Source of the DNA: Triplophysa rosa
Taxonomy: Eukaryota; Chordata; Actinopteri; Cypriniformes; Nemacheilidae
Assembly (NCBI RefSeq): GCF_024868665.1
Contig: NC_079900.1
Coordinates: 16,901,727 to 16,965,726 of the forward strand
Direction of reading: 5' to 3'
DNA: 64,000 bases
Under the pieces are notes generated by a model that searched no databases, was not told where the DNA came from, and saw only the letters and a program-made list of their open reading frames with translations. Of the stretch, positions 11,870 to 46,759 are shown in pieces. Every line of letters begins with the position of its first letter. Positions within the stretch are counted from its first letter, which is position 1. The translations under genes were made by a program, and so were the position numbers.

Positions 11870-12240
11870 TTTGTGTGGCCCATTTGTGGGCCACATAAGG
11901 GTTTTCATTCTGGCCCAGTATACGCCTGGGTCCTCGGCCCAGATTTGGCCCAAGCACTGTAAACCACAGAACTAATGGATGTGGGCCAGATTTGGCCCAA
12001 GCACTGTAAACAGACTAGAACTAATGGATGTGGGCCAGATATGGCCCAGACTACACTGCAAGTATATATATGTATTGAGGCCCGGATTTGGCCCAGAGAA
12101 CAGTCAATGCATGCATGTCTGTGGCCCAGATGTGGGCCACATAAGTACTTTGTTCTGGCCAAGTACATGCCTGGGTTCTGGGCCCAGGACTGGCCCAACT
12201 ACTGAAAACCACAGAACTAATGGATGTGGGCCAGATTTGA
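11870..12240. repeat. GGGCCAGATTTGGCCCA minisatellite
   Basis: Four to five imperfect tandem units combine 'ccacagaactaatggatgtgggccagat' type segments (described in pieces) with a short palindromic core of the form tgGGCCagatttGGCCCa. The first two units, near 11940 and 12000, are only about 60 bp apart. Later units are longer and diverged. The palindromic core lets each unit form a hairpin. No function is implied by the sequence. Confidence 0.8.
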
Positions 12241-13730
12241 TTAAATGATTGTGCAGTTTGAAGGGGAAACTGGTGCAACAGGACCACATTGTATTTTTTA
12301 CCATACAAAAGCTGTCATAATTAAACAAACCAACAAAACAATTCAAACTGAGTACTTTATATTTGGAATAAACACATTAAATTTTTCAAATTTGAACTCA
12401 ATTCAGAAAATTAGTAAAACAAATCATACAGAACAGCATAAATAAACTTTTAATTTCAAGAATCATTAAACTTTCATTTCTTGTCACGCCTCTTCCGTCC
12501 TCCTTCGCAGTCTGAAGCAAGCTATGTGTAGGGGGAGAAGAATTCATGCATGCATCGGTTTAGCCGATAAACCACCTCCTGGTTGGATAAACATTTGCGG
12601 CGTTGTGACGTGTCTGATTAGGACAAAGCTCGTCCTTGATCATTTTGCTGCTGGTGTAAAGTTATAAACAGGGTCGATCCGGTGTAAACTACTAATGAAA
12701 GAGAATTAAACTGTACCTTCACAAACAAAACCCTGAGACTTGGCGGTTCTACTTCTACGAGGACGTATTTTCCAGTACAACTACCGTACTACGGGATCGA
12801 CTACACGTTTCTGCAGGAGAAAATGATTAGTCGAGAAAGCTCAAGAATCGTCCAATCACACAAGGCCAAAAAGATTAATACAATATTGATACGCTATCAA
12901 CAAAAGTGGGAGGGTCCAGGGTGCAGCTTTCTGGACAACCTAATACAAGCCAATCAGAGAGCAGTCTCCGGTCACCTGCTTGCCAAAGATTTACGACTTA
13001 CGAGCCTCAATTTACAACATTATTGTAGGTGTGTTCTACTTCGCGCAGCACTCTGCAGGTCAATCAGCAAGATTTGTGTTTGCAGGCGAAGTTAAATAAA
13101 GGAGCCTACCTGCTGCTTCCCGTAGTGACGGTCACACTGTGTTTGCCTTTTTAAATGGCAGATGAAAATAATTTTTTCTTTTCATTAAATGTCACAGTCT
13201 TCCATATCATGATTACATTAACAGTTTTAGCAGTTATAAAAGCATGATAAATTAGTAATATTGGAACTGAAGGCATGACATGAAACACACGTCATAGTTT
13301 TCATCGGTGAGTCTTACCAATCATGGACAGCTGTGACGTCATAAGAGTTTTGTGCAGTTGGGTTTGTGCAATGTAAATCAAAACAGATTGCAATGTTTTG
13401 CTAATGTCATACACTCATGCTATATTTTGTGCACAATATAACAGGAAATCATATCGTTGAATGTTTAAACTAGGGAAATGTACCATTTTAAGCATTTCAT
13501 TGGCTAACAACAGGGGATACAGCCCAGCTGTGTTTCTTATTAAATATCAGACGTAATTGAAATATGTTATCGACACAAAACATCTATTGTAAGTATATGA
13601 GAGAACTATTGTGTTCTTTATATGTGAAACATCACATTACACTAAAGAATGGACAAATAAAAAAACATTTTGTCAGAAATGGATCCGTAGGAGAAGTTGA
13701 GTGGGTTGAGATCTGTAGTAGTTTCATCAG
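12241..13730. other. no gene recognised
   Basis: A frame of 90 codons at 12823-13095 resembles nothing I know and has no splice or promoter context. The rest is AT-rich with no clear repeat boundaries. A tandem or transposon origin is possible but not visible. Confidence 0.3.
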
Positions 13731-14261
13731 ATGGCTGAGTTCCTTAATTGTAGTAGCAGCCCACCTGTGACATTACAAACTAAAGCTGAAAGTAACACAG
13801 CTGCACCTAATATGGACAAATTCAACTGCTTTCAGCCAAGACCTGCCCATACACGAAAAGCCGTCTATCAGCCAGAAGTGGTGTGGATAGTCGGCACAGC
13901 TCTGGCCCATTACCTTCTCACAGATGCTGACATTGAGCCGACAGTGCCGCATTACTGCCAGAATCGGACCGAATGTGCTTGCTACTTGGGTAGTCAATTA
14001 CAAAGAAGGACCATAAAATTGTTGTTGAAATCAGTTGTATTTTTTCACCATACTTCTGATATTGAATCATTGTCACATTGCGGCAGGTGTGACATCAGTA
14101 TCAAACATTATTGGTCCACTGATACGACAAGGCAAATGGGAGGCCAAAACTTGAGGAAACTAGGCATGGATGGGATGGGGGGAAGAGACTTGGGAGGGGC
14201 TGGAGCTCTCTTTTTGGAGCGGGGAGGTGTCGGAGGGGCAGGACAGGAAGGGCTAAGCTAG
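13731..14261 (+). other. 176-codon open frame of unknown nature
   Basis: An open frame starts MAEFLNCSSS and stays open for 176 codons. The first roughly 135 residues have a mixed, protein-like composition with several Cys and His residues. The C-terminal part (from about 14140) is glycine-rich and is the antisense of the minus-strand LTR element's proline-rich region. I cannot assign a family. It may be part of a mobile element or chance. Confidence 0.2.
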
Positions 14262-15504
14262 GACCGAAAGCCGGCTGGACCGGGGTGAATGCCTGCTGGA
14301 CCGGACTGGATGCCTGCGGCTGAACCAGACTGGATGTCTGCGGCGGGACCGTAACTGCAGCTGATGCCGGCGGGACCGGAACCGGACTGGATGCCTGCGG
14401 CGGATTCAGTGGCCCCCTCCGTCGCCTCTTCCTCCTCGAGCGGACCACCGGGCTAGTGGCCGATTGTAAAGATGCGGCCCCACCGGTGGCATGGCTAGCT
14501 CTGCACTGGAGGAGTCTGAAAATGTTCCCCAGGACTCTCTCCTCCCTCGCTTGCCACGGAGGCTGGTAGGAGGGTCAGGACTAGTGGAGCTTGATGCGGG
14601 TGGGGCTGAGTCCCCCAGGGTGACAGTGGCCAGGACACAGTCCTCCGGGACGGTAGCCAATGGGGAAGATGCCCAGGCTGGGACTGAGGGCCAGGGGTTG
14701 TCCCGGTTTATCAGGTACCTGGCCATGTCACTAAACCCCAGGGGCCTCAGCATCTCCGTCTCTGTCGGCTTGAGGGGCTCGGTGAGACAGCCGTTAAAAA
14801 TGAACTTGAGTTCTGCCTCACCGAACTCTGTCTCCCTCGCTGCAGCCACGAAGTCCCTGGTAAAGTCCCGAATCCCCCTGACGGAGCCTAAACAGCAGAT
14901 GGGCTTGGCGGGATCGCAGGGAGGTTCAAGCACTGTCCATAATGTTGGCTGTCTGCTTTTCAGTATTGGCCGGTTTGTTCTGTCACGAGAATGGCAAAAG
15001 AACCCAAATGCAGACAGCAGGTAGCAACACAAAAACACTTTATTAAAACAGAAACCCACAATGGGGGCAAACACTAAATTAAACAAGACTAAAAAAACTA
15101 ATACTTCCCACAAGGGGGCAAAACAAGGAAGTCCAAATAATAAGAATAGTAAGTCCACTGACTTATCGTGCAAGGCAAGACTGGAACAAGGGAATCTTCA
15201 CGGGACTAGAAACGAACATGAACAATGTATGACGAACCATCTCGGGAACAGAGAAAGCCAGGGCTTTAAGTAGGAGAAAACTAACGAGGTAAAATTACAT
15301 TGGGCAGGTGAGGAGAATGAAACACTAATGGGAAGCTAACGGGAAACCAGGGCCAAGGCACTCCACAGGAGAACACGTGGCGCAAAGTCACAACAAAGGC
15401 CACGTGTTTCCACACAGAACACAACAAGTACAAAAGACATGGTACTGTCACGACAATGTCCACAGAACTATAAAACTCCAGACAAGAAGGACAGGATCAT
15501 GACA
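14145..15504 (-). mobile_element. partial LTR retrotransposon, minus strand
   Basis: Read on the minus strand, an LTR of 524 bp (15504 down to 14981) begins TGTCATGATC and ends CTCGTGACA. It includes an AATAAA signal, here seen as 'tttatt' near 15042. The internal region follows, with a gag-like frame and a proline-rich, repeated tail. No second LTR is visible on the low-coordinate side, so the element is truncated there. The LTR resembles the solo LTR at 7736-8263 in length and layout. Confidence 0.7.
14406..15000 (-). CDS. gag-like fragment of the minus-strand LTR element
   Basis: The reading frame is open on the minus strand from inside the LTR down to 14406. The part beyond the LTR carries a segment reading DFTRDFVAAARETEFGEAEL followed by a helix-like stretch and TETEMLRPLGFSDMARYLI, then a serine/proline-rich region. 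The composition and position match the gag-like product of the plus-strand LTR element at 8611. The part of the frame inside the LTR is probably not translated. There is no protease or polymerase. It is a transposon remnant, not a host gene. Confidence 0.5.
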
Positions 15505-15663
15505 GTTACATATGAGTTATTCCACAGTTTTGATGAGTTTTAATGAGTAAAATGTTGACCCTTTGAGACGATACAACAGTAATCAAGTATTTCAGGAGCA
15601 GAATGTTTTATATAAAGAAGACGGCGTTTTAAAAAACATTTGAAAACAATTTAATCAACATTA

Positions 15664-16228
15664 TTAAAGGAGTCATATGACACGGCTAAAACTAATATTA
15701 TTGTTTGTTTTAGATGTAATGCAATGTGTATACACGATTTAAGGTTAAAAAATGCTGTATTTCCACATACCGTGCATGTCTGTATCTCCTCTTTGCCCCG
15801 CCTCTCTGAAACGGGCGGATTTTTAACAAAGCTCATCGCTCTGAAAAGCGAGGTGTGTTATGATTGGCCAGTTAACCAGTGCTTAGTGATTGGTCAAATA
15901 CTGCAAGCGTGTGACGGAAATGTAACGCCTCTTACCGTATTTGGAACATCAGGTTCCAAAGCAATTGTACTGACGGGTACGCCCACCTTACTTGTGTATA
16001 CATTTGGGTGGTCTTAGTCAACTCATACGAACTAACGTAGATTTGTGGGGTTGTGGTTACACGAGGCGTTTCAGGCAGGTCTGGGTGAGCATTCGCTTTT
16101 AGATAGAATGCATCTTTTGTTCCCACACTTTAATTTTTGCAATTTTACGTGTCTAATACATGCATGTGCAACTTATAACACACCAAAGATACAGAAAATC
16201 ATGTGTTCACGCCATATGACCCCTTTAA
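15664..16228. mobile_element. TTAA-flanked fold-back element
   Basis: The termini are TTAAAGGAGTCATATGAC at 15664 and GCCATATGACCCCTTTAA ending at 16228. They form an inverted repeat and include TTAA at both outer ends. The interior has a CG-rich block with 'gattggcc' and 'gattggtc' motifs. There is no coding capacity. A TTAA target is typical of piggyBac and Kolobok superfamilies. Confidence 0.65.
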
Positions 16229-17229
16229 TCACAATTACAATATCATGGGGAAATCAATAATGATTTTGTCATAATCATGCAGTCTTACCATCAGGTATTT
16301 TAATATTGCATTTTAATGTATTAATTCGTGATTAAATCAAAATTACTGAAGCAAATGTTAAAAAATTGGTGTGTCTGACACAGATTACCTGTCGATGGGT
16401 CCAGGACTGAAATGTTTGGGAACCCCCTGCTAATTAATGACAAACATGACTTATCAAGTATGCAGGGGAAACTATACATTTCATGAAACTACAAAGTTGT
16501 GACTTTTAAGACAGGTTTTCTATCAAATACAATGTAATTAATCTTGCAGTAGATGCAACCGCATATTGAGAACAATAAGGACGAATAAAGCAACAGACTG
16601 CAATTAAGACCTTAATGTTTGGTACATGTATGACTTGAATAGACACCTTTCCAATATTTTCATCATTTTATTGAAAAGAAATTCATTTACGAACTGATGA
16701 TAGGGAAAAAGTTTGGCAAACAGCAGTTCCAAACCCACATCGACATGAATTAAGTTGCACGCGCTTTACGCAATTTTTTTTCAAATGTTCGATTAATAGC
16801 ACAGCGCTACTTTTAAGTTGCATTTGTATGTATTTTAGAAGCTTTGTCCCAACTGTTGTTTAACCTTTGTTGTGGAAAAGAACATTCTGTGCATTCTCCT
16901 GTACATTTCCTTTTGTGATGAACAGTTAGGTGAAAGTCATATAGAGTTGAAATGACATTAGGGTGAGTTAATGTTGACTAACTTTTATGTATGCAGTGAT
17001 TATTAAAAGATGCGTGTTGACGTAGCCCCACTAGTAGTAATTTTAGTTACCACCGTACAAAAACACATGACAGAGTCATTCATTTATCGAACATTTCAGC
17101 TTACTAAAGATCTATTTATAGTTTACTCATGTACGCCTTCTTAATTTACTCAAATGTACCTTTTACCCCGATGTTTAGAGTTTAATATTTCAGTCAGTGG
17201 AAGAGTGGCTCAGGGCCTCACATCACCGC
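16229..17229. other. intergenic or 5' intron, nothing recognised
   Basis: AT-rich, with no long frame and no clear repeat structure. Confidence 0.35.
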
Positions 17230-17370
17230 TTCACCCTGTTTCACTTTCACACAAAACAGCTCGGTGCAGTTCCTCTGAAGTGCCAGGGCTGCAGCCCATT
17301 GGCTGATGATTTTTTTTGGGTTTGTGGTTCTTTCTAAAATCGGATGGAGCCGCGGGAGCACGTGGTGAGG
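17230..17370 (+). promoter_or_regulatory. candidate promoter / non-coding first exon, possibly of card11
   Basis: This GC-richer island carries gtttcactttcac (17239-17250 region), whose complement is GAAAGTGAAAC, a good interferon-response/IRF-type motif. It also carries an inverted CCAAT box, cattgg, at about 17298. A splice-donor-like CACGTG|GTGAGG lies at 17365. It is 6.3 kb upstream of the CARD-encoding exon, on the same strand. That is compatible with a 5' UTR exon of card11, whose coding start sits just inside an exon with a clear acceptor. No TATA box is seen. This is inference from motifs only. Confidence 0.3.
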
Positions 17371-17699
17371 GCTTCCGCTAGTTAGGTTTTACACAATGAC
17401 TGAGAAGCGTACAAGGTGCCGCAGGGACATAGTTACAGTGCAACGCTAAACAAATGTGTTGCCGTCAGACCTAATTGTTTGGTTTTAATTCTCGGGGGCA
17501 AGTCTTTAAACATTTCTGTCACTTTGGCACGCTGATGGTGTTTTTGACTAACCTCTCGCAATCCAGTTTAACCAGGTGCTAAATGCAATGCATTGTTTTG
17601 TATTAAAATTAGGTCACTGTTAGTCATTTCAGCACAAACATACCTTTTTCTATGTAATTATTGATTCGTGCTTTATTCACGAAACTTTGCACTAAAGAT

Positions 17700-17900
17700 G
17701 CAGTAATACACTTAAAAAAGGTGCTTTGATGCCATAGAAGAACCTTTTGGTTCCATAAAGAATCTTTAACATCCGAAGAACCTTCCTGTTTATAAAAAAG
17801 TAAGAAAGAGATGGTTCTTTAAAAAGCCTTTGGCTGAATGGTTCTTTTTGGAACCAAAAATGGTTCTTATATGGCATCGCTGTGCAGAACCTTTTATGTA
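17700..17900. mobile_element. miniature element with repeated gaacc/ggttc motifs
   Basis: A palindromic block rich in 'agaacctt' and 'aaggttct' type words. The ends read 'ggtgctttgatgccatagaagaac' (in parts) and 'ggttcttatatggcatcgctgtgc', and are complementary. It is a known style of short fish MITE. Family and target duplication are unclear. Confidence 0.55.
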
Positions 17901-18902
17901 GGGATGAGTCACGATTTTCGAATATTTGATTAGTTGATTTAATTATAGAACATCGAATAGTGTGCGATTGTCGTCTAAAAATAAAAACCAACAAAAACAA
18001 TTCCCCATGTTTTTCCGTGTTGATGCCATGGTGATGCGTTCATGTAACCATGTAAAAACGGACCTAAAAGCTGTCTCACAGGCTACGCACACTGTAGACT
18101 TGCGTGGTATGTGGGGGTCCTTTAAAAATGAACGTAATGAAAATGATGGGCAGTGCAATTTGCCAATGCGAAGATTGTATATCATAGGTCAAACCCCAGG
18201 ATGCGCATTCATTTGAGGGCGAAGTCCGTGGCAATCGGCTAGTTTCATGATCAGATCAACCAAGTTGAATGCTAGATGGGCAGAGCAAACAACGGCCCTC
18301 ATCACTAAGATGATCGCTAAAGATATAAGTGCCATTATTCAGGCTGTTCGTAATATGTTCCGTCATTTGGTTATGTTTATTATATTATGTTTCAGCACCT
18401 TATCCTAAAATTACTATTTGACTTAAGATAGCTTATTCCCTAATGAATTAAACAGTTTGTCATCATACATGGAAAGTGTGAATGGTCTCTCTCCCTCTCT
18501 CTCTCTGTTTATGTGTGTGTACTGTGGCTTATACATGCGTGCGTGCAACCTGTATGCGTGATTTTCAAAGATTTTTTAAATAATTTCCTGCGAATGTCGA
18601 GTATTATTTTTCTTTAAATGCCCATTTTAAGCACCTCTATTTTTAAGAGTGTACTTTGCTGGCCTGCTGCTCACGAAAAACATAGTTTTATTAAAAAGTT
18701 TTTAATAAAAAGTATTAAAACAATTGTGGCTGGAGTAAATAATCAAATGATGAGGAATTGCATCATGCAAAGTGAGTCCATCGATACGTTTTTGGCTAGC
18801 TTTGTCTGTCTCTTCTGATTTGTATGGCTTCTCTTTTAGTGAATTGTATGCCTCAACAATGTAGATGGTGTGTGCAAATAAACGACAATACAAAAAATGA
18901 TG

Positions 18903-19450
18903 GTTAACGCTTTACAATAAGGTTGTATTTGTTGACATTAGTAAATGCATTAAAGGAATAGTTCACCTTCAAAATAAAAATTCTGTCATCATTTACTCAC
19001 CCTCTTGCCATTTTAAACCTGTGTGATTTTTTCTTCTGCAAAAGAAGATATTGAAAAAAAAAGGTTGGTCTCCAAAAATCATTGGTCCCCATTCACTTCT
19101 ATTGTATGGACACAAAATCAATGCGTCAATGGCGACCAACGGTTTTCTTTTACCAACATTTTTCAAAATATCTTCTTTTGTGTTTTGCAGACGAAAGAAA
19201 TGTATACAGGTTTGAAATGACAATGAGGATGAGGAAATGATGACAGAGTTTTCATTTTGAAGGTGAACTCTCCCTTTAACTAACACGGACATGAGCAATA
19301 AAGTTTTTCAGCGTTTATCAATCTTTGTCAATGTTAGAATGTCAATATAATTGTTCAAGTTTAGTTAACTAATGCAACTTTTGATTTTACCAATGTAGTA
19401 AATGCCAAAATTAACATGAAATAAGATAAATGCTGTAGAAGTATTGTTCA
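18903..19450. repeat. interspersed repeat split by a TTAA element
   Basis: The block starting 'ttaacgctttacaataaggtt' and continuing 'gttgacattagtaaatgcattaa' resumes after the nested element with 'ctaacacggacatgagcaataaa' and later 'gtagaagtattgttcattgtta'. The interruption restores a continuous sequence if one TTAA is removed. Confidence 0.6.
18950..19280. mobile_element. TTAA fold-back element, copy 1
   Basis: The terminal motifs are AGGAATAGTTCACC and GGTGAACTCTCCCT, with TTAA on both sides. The interior pairs 'aaagaagatattga' with its complement 'atcttcttttgtg'. Copies of the same family lie at 21353, 31803, 34281, 43158, 51173, 54535 and 56785. This copy interrupts another repeat, and the TTAA is duplicated at the junctions, which fixes the target preference. 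Confidence 0.75.
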
Positions 19451-21352
19451 TTGTTAGCGCATGGATGATTAAACAATCTTAGCAAAAACCGTATTGTAAG
19501 TGTTTTATAAATGTGTTGCATGCAGGTAGAGATTAAGATTGTGCTTTTCAAGATGCACATGCTGTATTTAAATGTGCACGACAAAATTAGTATCACTTCT
19601 GCTGTGCAACTTTAAAATGCCCACCACAGAAATGCAACTTCTCCCAAAAATGTCACTTTTAAGAGGCCGTGCCGAACACCTGCTCATGAAATGAGGAAGT
19701 GCAGGGTGCACTCTTACGCACTTGCTCCAAAATAAGTGGAGAGGAAATCTGGTCAAGGTATAAGACAGGGTGGAGGCAGAGTTGGCGTATGTGTGTGAAT
19801 GTGAACTTCTGCAGGTGAAGTTGAATTGTGACTTGGCTGAGTCACGTCCTGACTCGAGCACAAATTTCATGGTGACAATGACGGTATCATGCCATATCTG
19901 TTAGTCAGACAGCGTGATAAAATCTGTAGAGAGAAACACGTAGTATGTTTCCAGTAGTCATGCAAACAATAAACAGTTCTCACAGCGGATAATTGTTTTG
20001 ATTGTGGGAGCACACAGTGTTTCAGAGCTTTACTCGGATGCTCTCTCCCACTCATTTCTCTGATTTCCAAATATGTGTAAAAATCAGAAGAGGATGTTAA
20101 TGCTCGTTAGTGTTGGTCCTGCCCTCACGTCAGACATGGGTAATGACTGTATGTGCTGGGGGTGGATGGGATGGGATGGACAGCATAACGTCTCCCACCT
20201 CACAGGCTGATTTACTAAACCCAAGTTAGCAGAGGTGGCCAAAAATATAAGTTATACTTCCTGGAAAAGACCAGTTCATTAAAAAATTTAAATCCTTATA
20301 TTGTTTTAGTCCAGTATGACTTTATCTGGCACACAGCAGTGAATTGGGGCCGAGGCTTTTAAAGCCCCATAAATGTTTTATAAAACGAGTTAACATGACT
20401 TATATTGCACTGAATCCAAGCCTTTTGAAACCCTGCAATACTTTAGGTTCAAGTGGGTATTGTCGATATTTATCTGAATAAAGTCAAAGTACAGCTAAAA
20501 CACACTTGAGTGCATGTAAAAAGCATTTAGAAGTAAGCAGTTTCTTAAAGAGACGGATGAAAATGAGAAGAAATTTGCGTATGTGAAGACTATAAAACAC
20601 ACCTAAAGTTTAAAAGTTGAAGAGTAAAAAGTATATTCATTGAATGTAATTGAATAAAAGTATTAATCATCTCTTGGCTCTCACGCTGCGATCTCTGTTC
20701 AGATGTGTCCTGTCTTGCATTTACGGGAAGTTAGATCATTCCGCCCTGTTCCCATTCACACCTGTGGCGGCAGAAGCACAAGGGCAGATCCGGGGAAGGA
20801 TCTGTGGTCCAGAACCAGGTTTGATAGATAGACAGGAATATGCAAAAGCGTGTGCAAGCATATCAGTAGTATCGTTTGATTTAATTTGCAAAGGCCCATA
20901 GAGCATTGAAAAACAATGCTGGTATTATGCAGCCTAAGGGCATCCGCTGTATCTTCGACACGTCTCTCCGTCATAAAATATATGCAGAGAAATTTGTCAC
21001 GCAGGGCCTGTATTAACGCATTATTGTACATTAGCATTTACATTTGCAACCCACTGAAAATTGGGAAAAATGCAAGACATCATATACGTGAGAAAGTGAA
21101 TTTTGTGTTGCGAGAAAACAGACTGGACAAAAACAGAAAAACCTTTTAGTGTCTTATTAAAGTTGACATGAAAGATTTTTCATGAGAAAAGTTTAATACA
21201 TTTTTTTTTAATTGTCACGACGTACAGATTTACTTAGAACCAACAAGCTTGATGCAGTTAGAGAAACATTTAAAGTTCCCTAAGAAAATGTTTGACTGTC
21301 TCATTTTTTAGTCATCATCTCCTTTTACCAGTGCTGTAGAGAACACAAAAAC
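19451..21352. other. no gene recognised
   Basis: Several short frames are present, none with a recognisable product, splice pattern or conservation signal that I can judge by eye. No clear transposon ends are visible. Confidence 0.3.
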
Positions 21353-21645
21353 TAAAGGGATAGTTTACCCAAAGAATGAAAATTCAATCATCATTTACTC
21401 ATTTATTCCAAACCTGTATCATTTTTTTTTCCTGTTCAACACAATAGATTGTGGGAAACCAAACAGTTCTGGGGCACCAGTGACTAGTTTGCCGTGCCCC
21501 AAAACTGTATTGTTATTCTTCCAAATATCTTGTTTTGTGTTCTTTGAGTTCAGCAGAACAATGACTTTTAGACAGTTTTGGAACAACTTAAAGGTGTGTA
21601 AATGATGACAGTATTTTTATTTTTAGGTGAACAATCCCTTAATAT
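21353..21645. mobile_element. TTAA fold-back element, copy 2
   Basis: It starts taaagggatagtttaccc and ends ggtgaacaatcccttaa. The arms pair around 'caatagattgtggga' and 'atatcttgttttgtg'. The left TTAA is mutated to CTAA, while the right TTAA is intact. Confidence 0.7.
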
Positions 21646-21873
21646 ACCGTGCTGATTTTAGGAGTTACAAGCATGCAGATAGTCTCAAACTATCAACTAC
21701 TCAAACTACTCAAACAAGGCTACAAGCCACTAAACTTTCATTTCGATGTAATTTTATTTAGATTTTGTATGTAAAAGACCTCACATTACTATAGGTTACA
21801 ATAAACAAGTCACATGATCTATTAGAAATAGCTTCTTAACCATTTCACGCATAGAGGTCACTACAGTGTACAG

Positions 21874-22119
21874 CAGGGGGTTCTCAACCTTTTTGACTCC
21901 AAGGCCCCCCACTGTATTCAACAATTTTCAAATCCCCCCTCCCGCCACTCCTAAAAACTCAAATTTCCTACCCAATAAAATATTTCAAAGCTTGATCTTA
22001 ACTGGAAAAGTGTTTGTTCAATATAAAAATGGACAAATAATAAAAATCTAAATTTTAAATAATTGAGTTATCCTAAGGCCTGCTTGGAAGTCAGCTGGGC
22101 CCCCTGTTGAGAACCGCTG
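21874..22119. mobile_element. hAT-type miniature element
   Basis: The termini are CAGGGGGTTCTCAACC and GTTGAGAACCGCTG, flanked by gtgtacag (21866-21873) and gcgtacag (22120-22127). That is an 8-bp target duplication with one mismatch. The element is 246 bp and non-coding. Confidence 0.8.
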
Positions 22120-22136
22120 GCGTACAGCATATGTAA

Positions 22137-22756
22137 CAGGGCTCCAGACTGCGCCTAAAACTGTAGCAACCAAAAATATTACTGGCGACAATACAAATTT
22201 ACTCGTTTTTAAATTGTTTACAACAGAAGTCACTTTAAAAAAAGAGCTGTGCAGGGCTCAGGGATGGTGCTCTTCCCGACCTCAAGAGGCGCTCTAGTGG
22301 CAGATGCACCCGACTCCAATGGCGGACCGATGCTGGATTTGAATGAACCTGAGGATGAACAATGTGATATTTGAGACATTTAAAACGAAACTAATCGCGG
22401 ATAAGTTCAGGGAACTTTGTTTTGCTTTAAACTCTATAAACAATAAAATATATACTTTTTCTTAGTGTATAAATTTGGTCTTGACATGCACATTTTCTGT
22501 TAGTTCAAATTAATTCAGAGTAATTTGGTCTGGTATATTCAGAGTTTAAACAGTCGTCTTAGCATCAATCTATAACAACACTTCTCTGCCTCTTTTTTAA
22601 TAAAAGTATGTGATTTAAAAATGTAAGTTCATGTTATGTGGCTCTTAAAAAAATAATTTAGTGCCTGCCTTTTCCCCTATAGGAGCCAATGGGTTTACCC
22701 ATTACCCATCCTATTGGTTGAGGACTCCTTAACCGATTTTTTTGTCTGGAGCCCTG
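22137..22756. mobile_element. hAT-like element with CAGGGCTCCAGAC ends
   Basis: The ends CAGGGCTCCAGAC and GTCTGGAGCCCTG are exact 13-bp inverted repeats about 620 bp apart. Inside are no intact frames. The target duplication is not clear. The hAT-like terminal sequence suggests the superfamily. Confidence 0.7.
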
Positions 22757-23202
22757 TGTAAAAAAGTTAAAATCTTGTTTTACATTCCGTAAGAGCAATA
22801 CAAACATGTGGACTGACAAAATACCGACCAAGGTTGTCATAAATTCATGGCCCTGTGTTCTTATAAACAAAGCTAGTTACCCTGTGCTCAAAACCAAAGC
22901 GGTGTGTTATATACCACAGTGAAAAGCGCTTGTTTTAGTGCACAAATGTGTCACAGTGTGGCACAGATCCACCACCACAGCTACAAGTCATCCATGCATG
23001 AATTATATATTATCATATTATCAATATGTATTAATAATCATTTATGGGTATTAAAGGTCACACAATTACACAGCTGTTCAAATTTTTAAATGATTTACAT
23101 CGTCGCTGTTCTTCCAAATCCTGGAATGCCCAAATGAGCTGTCTTTCAGTAAATGAAAAAAACACTGTACTTTTTAAATGATTAAATACTGTGTTGTCGA
23201 AG

Positions 23203-23350
23203 TTGACAAGCACTTTTTAATCATTTTTATTGGTTAGATATTTGCAAAATATCTCGACAAACATAAAGTATGACTAATACTTATCATTTATGGCAAAAAA
23301 TAAAAATCACAAAATATGGAGATACAAGGTTTCAGAAGGAGAGCAGTGAT
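23203..23350. repeat. dispersed repeat, second copy at 62548
   Basis: The text 'gttgacaagcact' through 'ttttattggttagatatttg' to 'gagcagtgat' closely matches 62548-62703 in the same orientation. The similarity extends for at least 145 bp. No terminal structure was found, so the family is unassigned. Confidence 0.7.
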
Positions 23351-23623
23351 ATGCAAGTGTCATTGTCAACACATTATGGTGCATATTATATATTGTTGTA
23401 TTTAAATGAAATATAATGAACTTTACTGGTGTTTACAGTGTCAGACGACAGGTTGAGAAAACAATTTAAAGTGTTGTTACAGCTGAATGGATACACATAC
23501 AGTTTTTTGGGGGGGGGGGTTATATCTGATGTTTCATTGATGTCATGGATATAAGAAGAGTGTTGAGATACCGTCTGGAACAGTTAATGATTCTTCATTC
23601 ATGTGTCAGAGGCCTCTTCAGGT

Positions 23624-46759
<23,136 letters not shown>

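Noticed and set aside
12823..13095. 90-codon plus-strand frame
   Set aside because: No recognisable motif, no splice or promoter context. The length is within chance for 64 kb.
14491..15024. 177-codon plus-strand open frame
   Set aside because: It is antisense to the gag-like frame of the minus-strand LTR element, and it is low in informative composition.
23603..23623. Upstream ATG as the card11 start
   Set aside because: It lies in the pyrimidine-AG acceptor (atgtgtcag) of the exon, so it is intronic in the spliced mRNA. ATGGAG at 23624 is the first ATG inside the exon.
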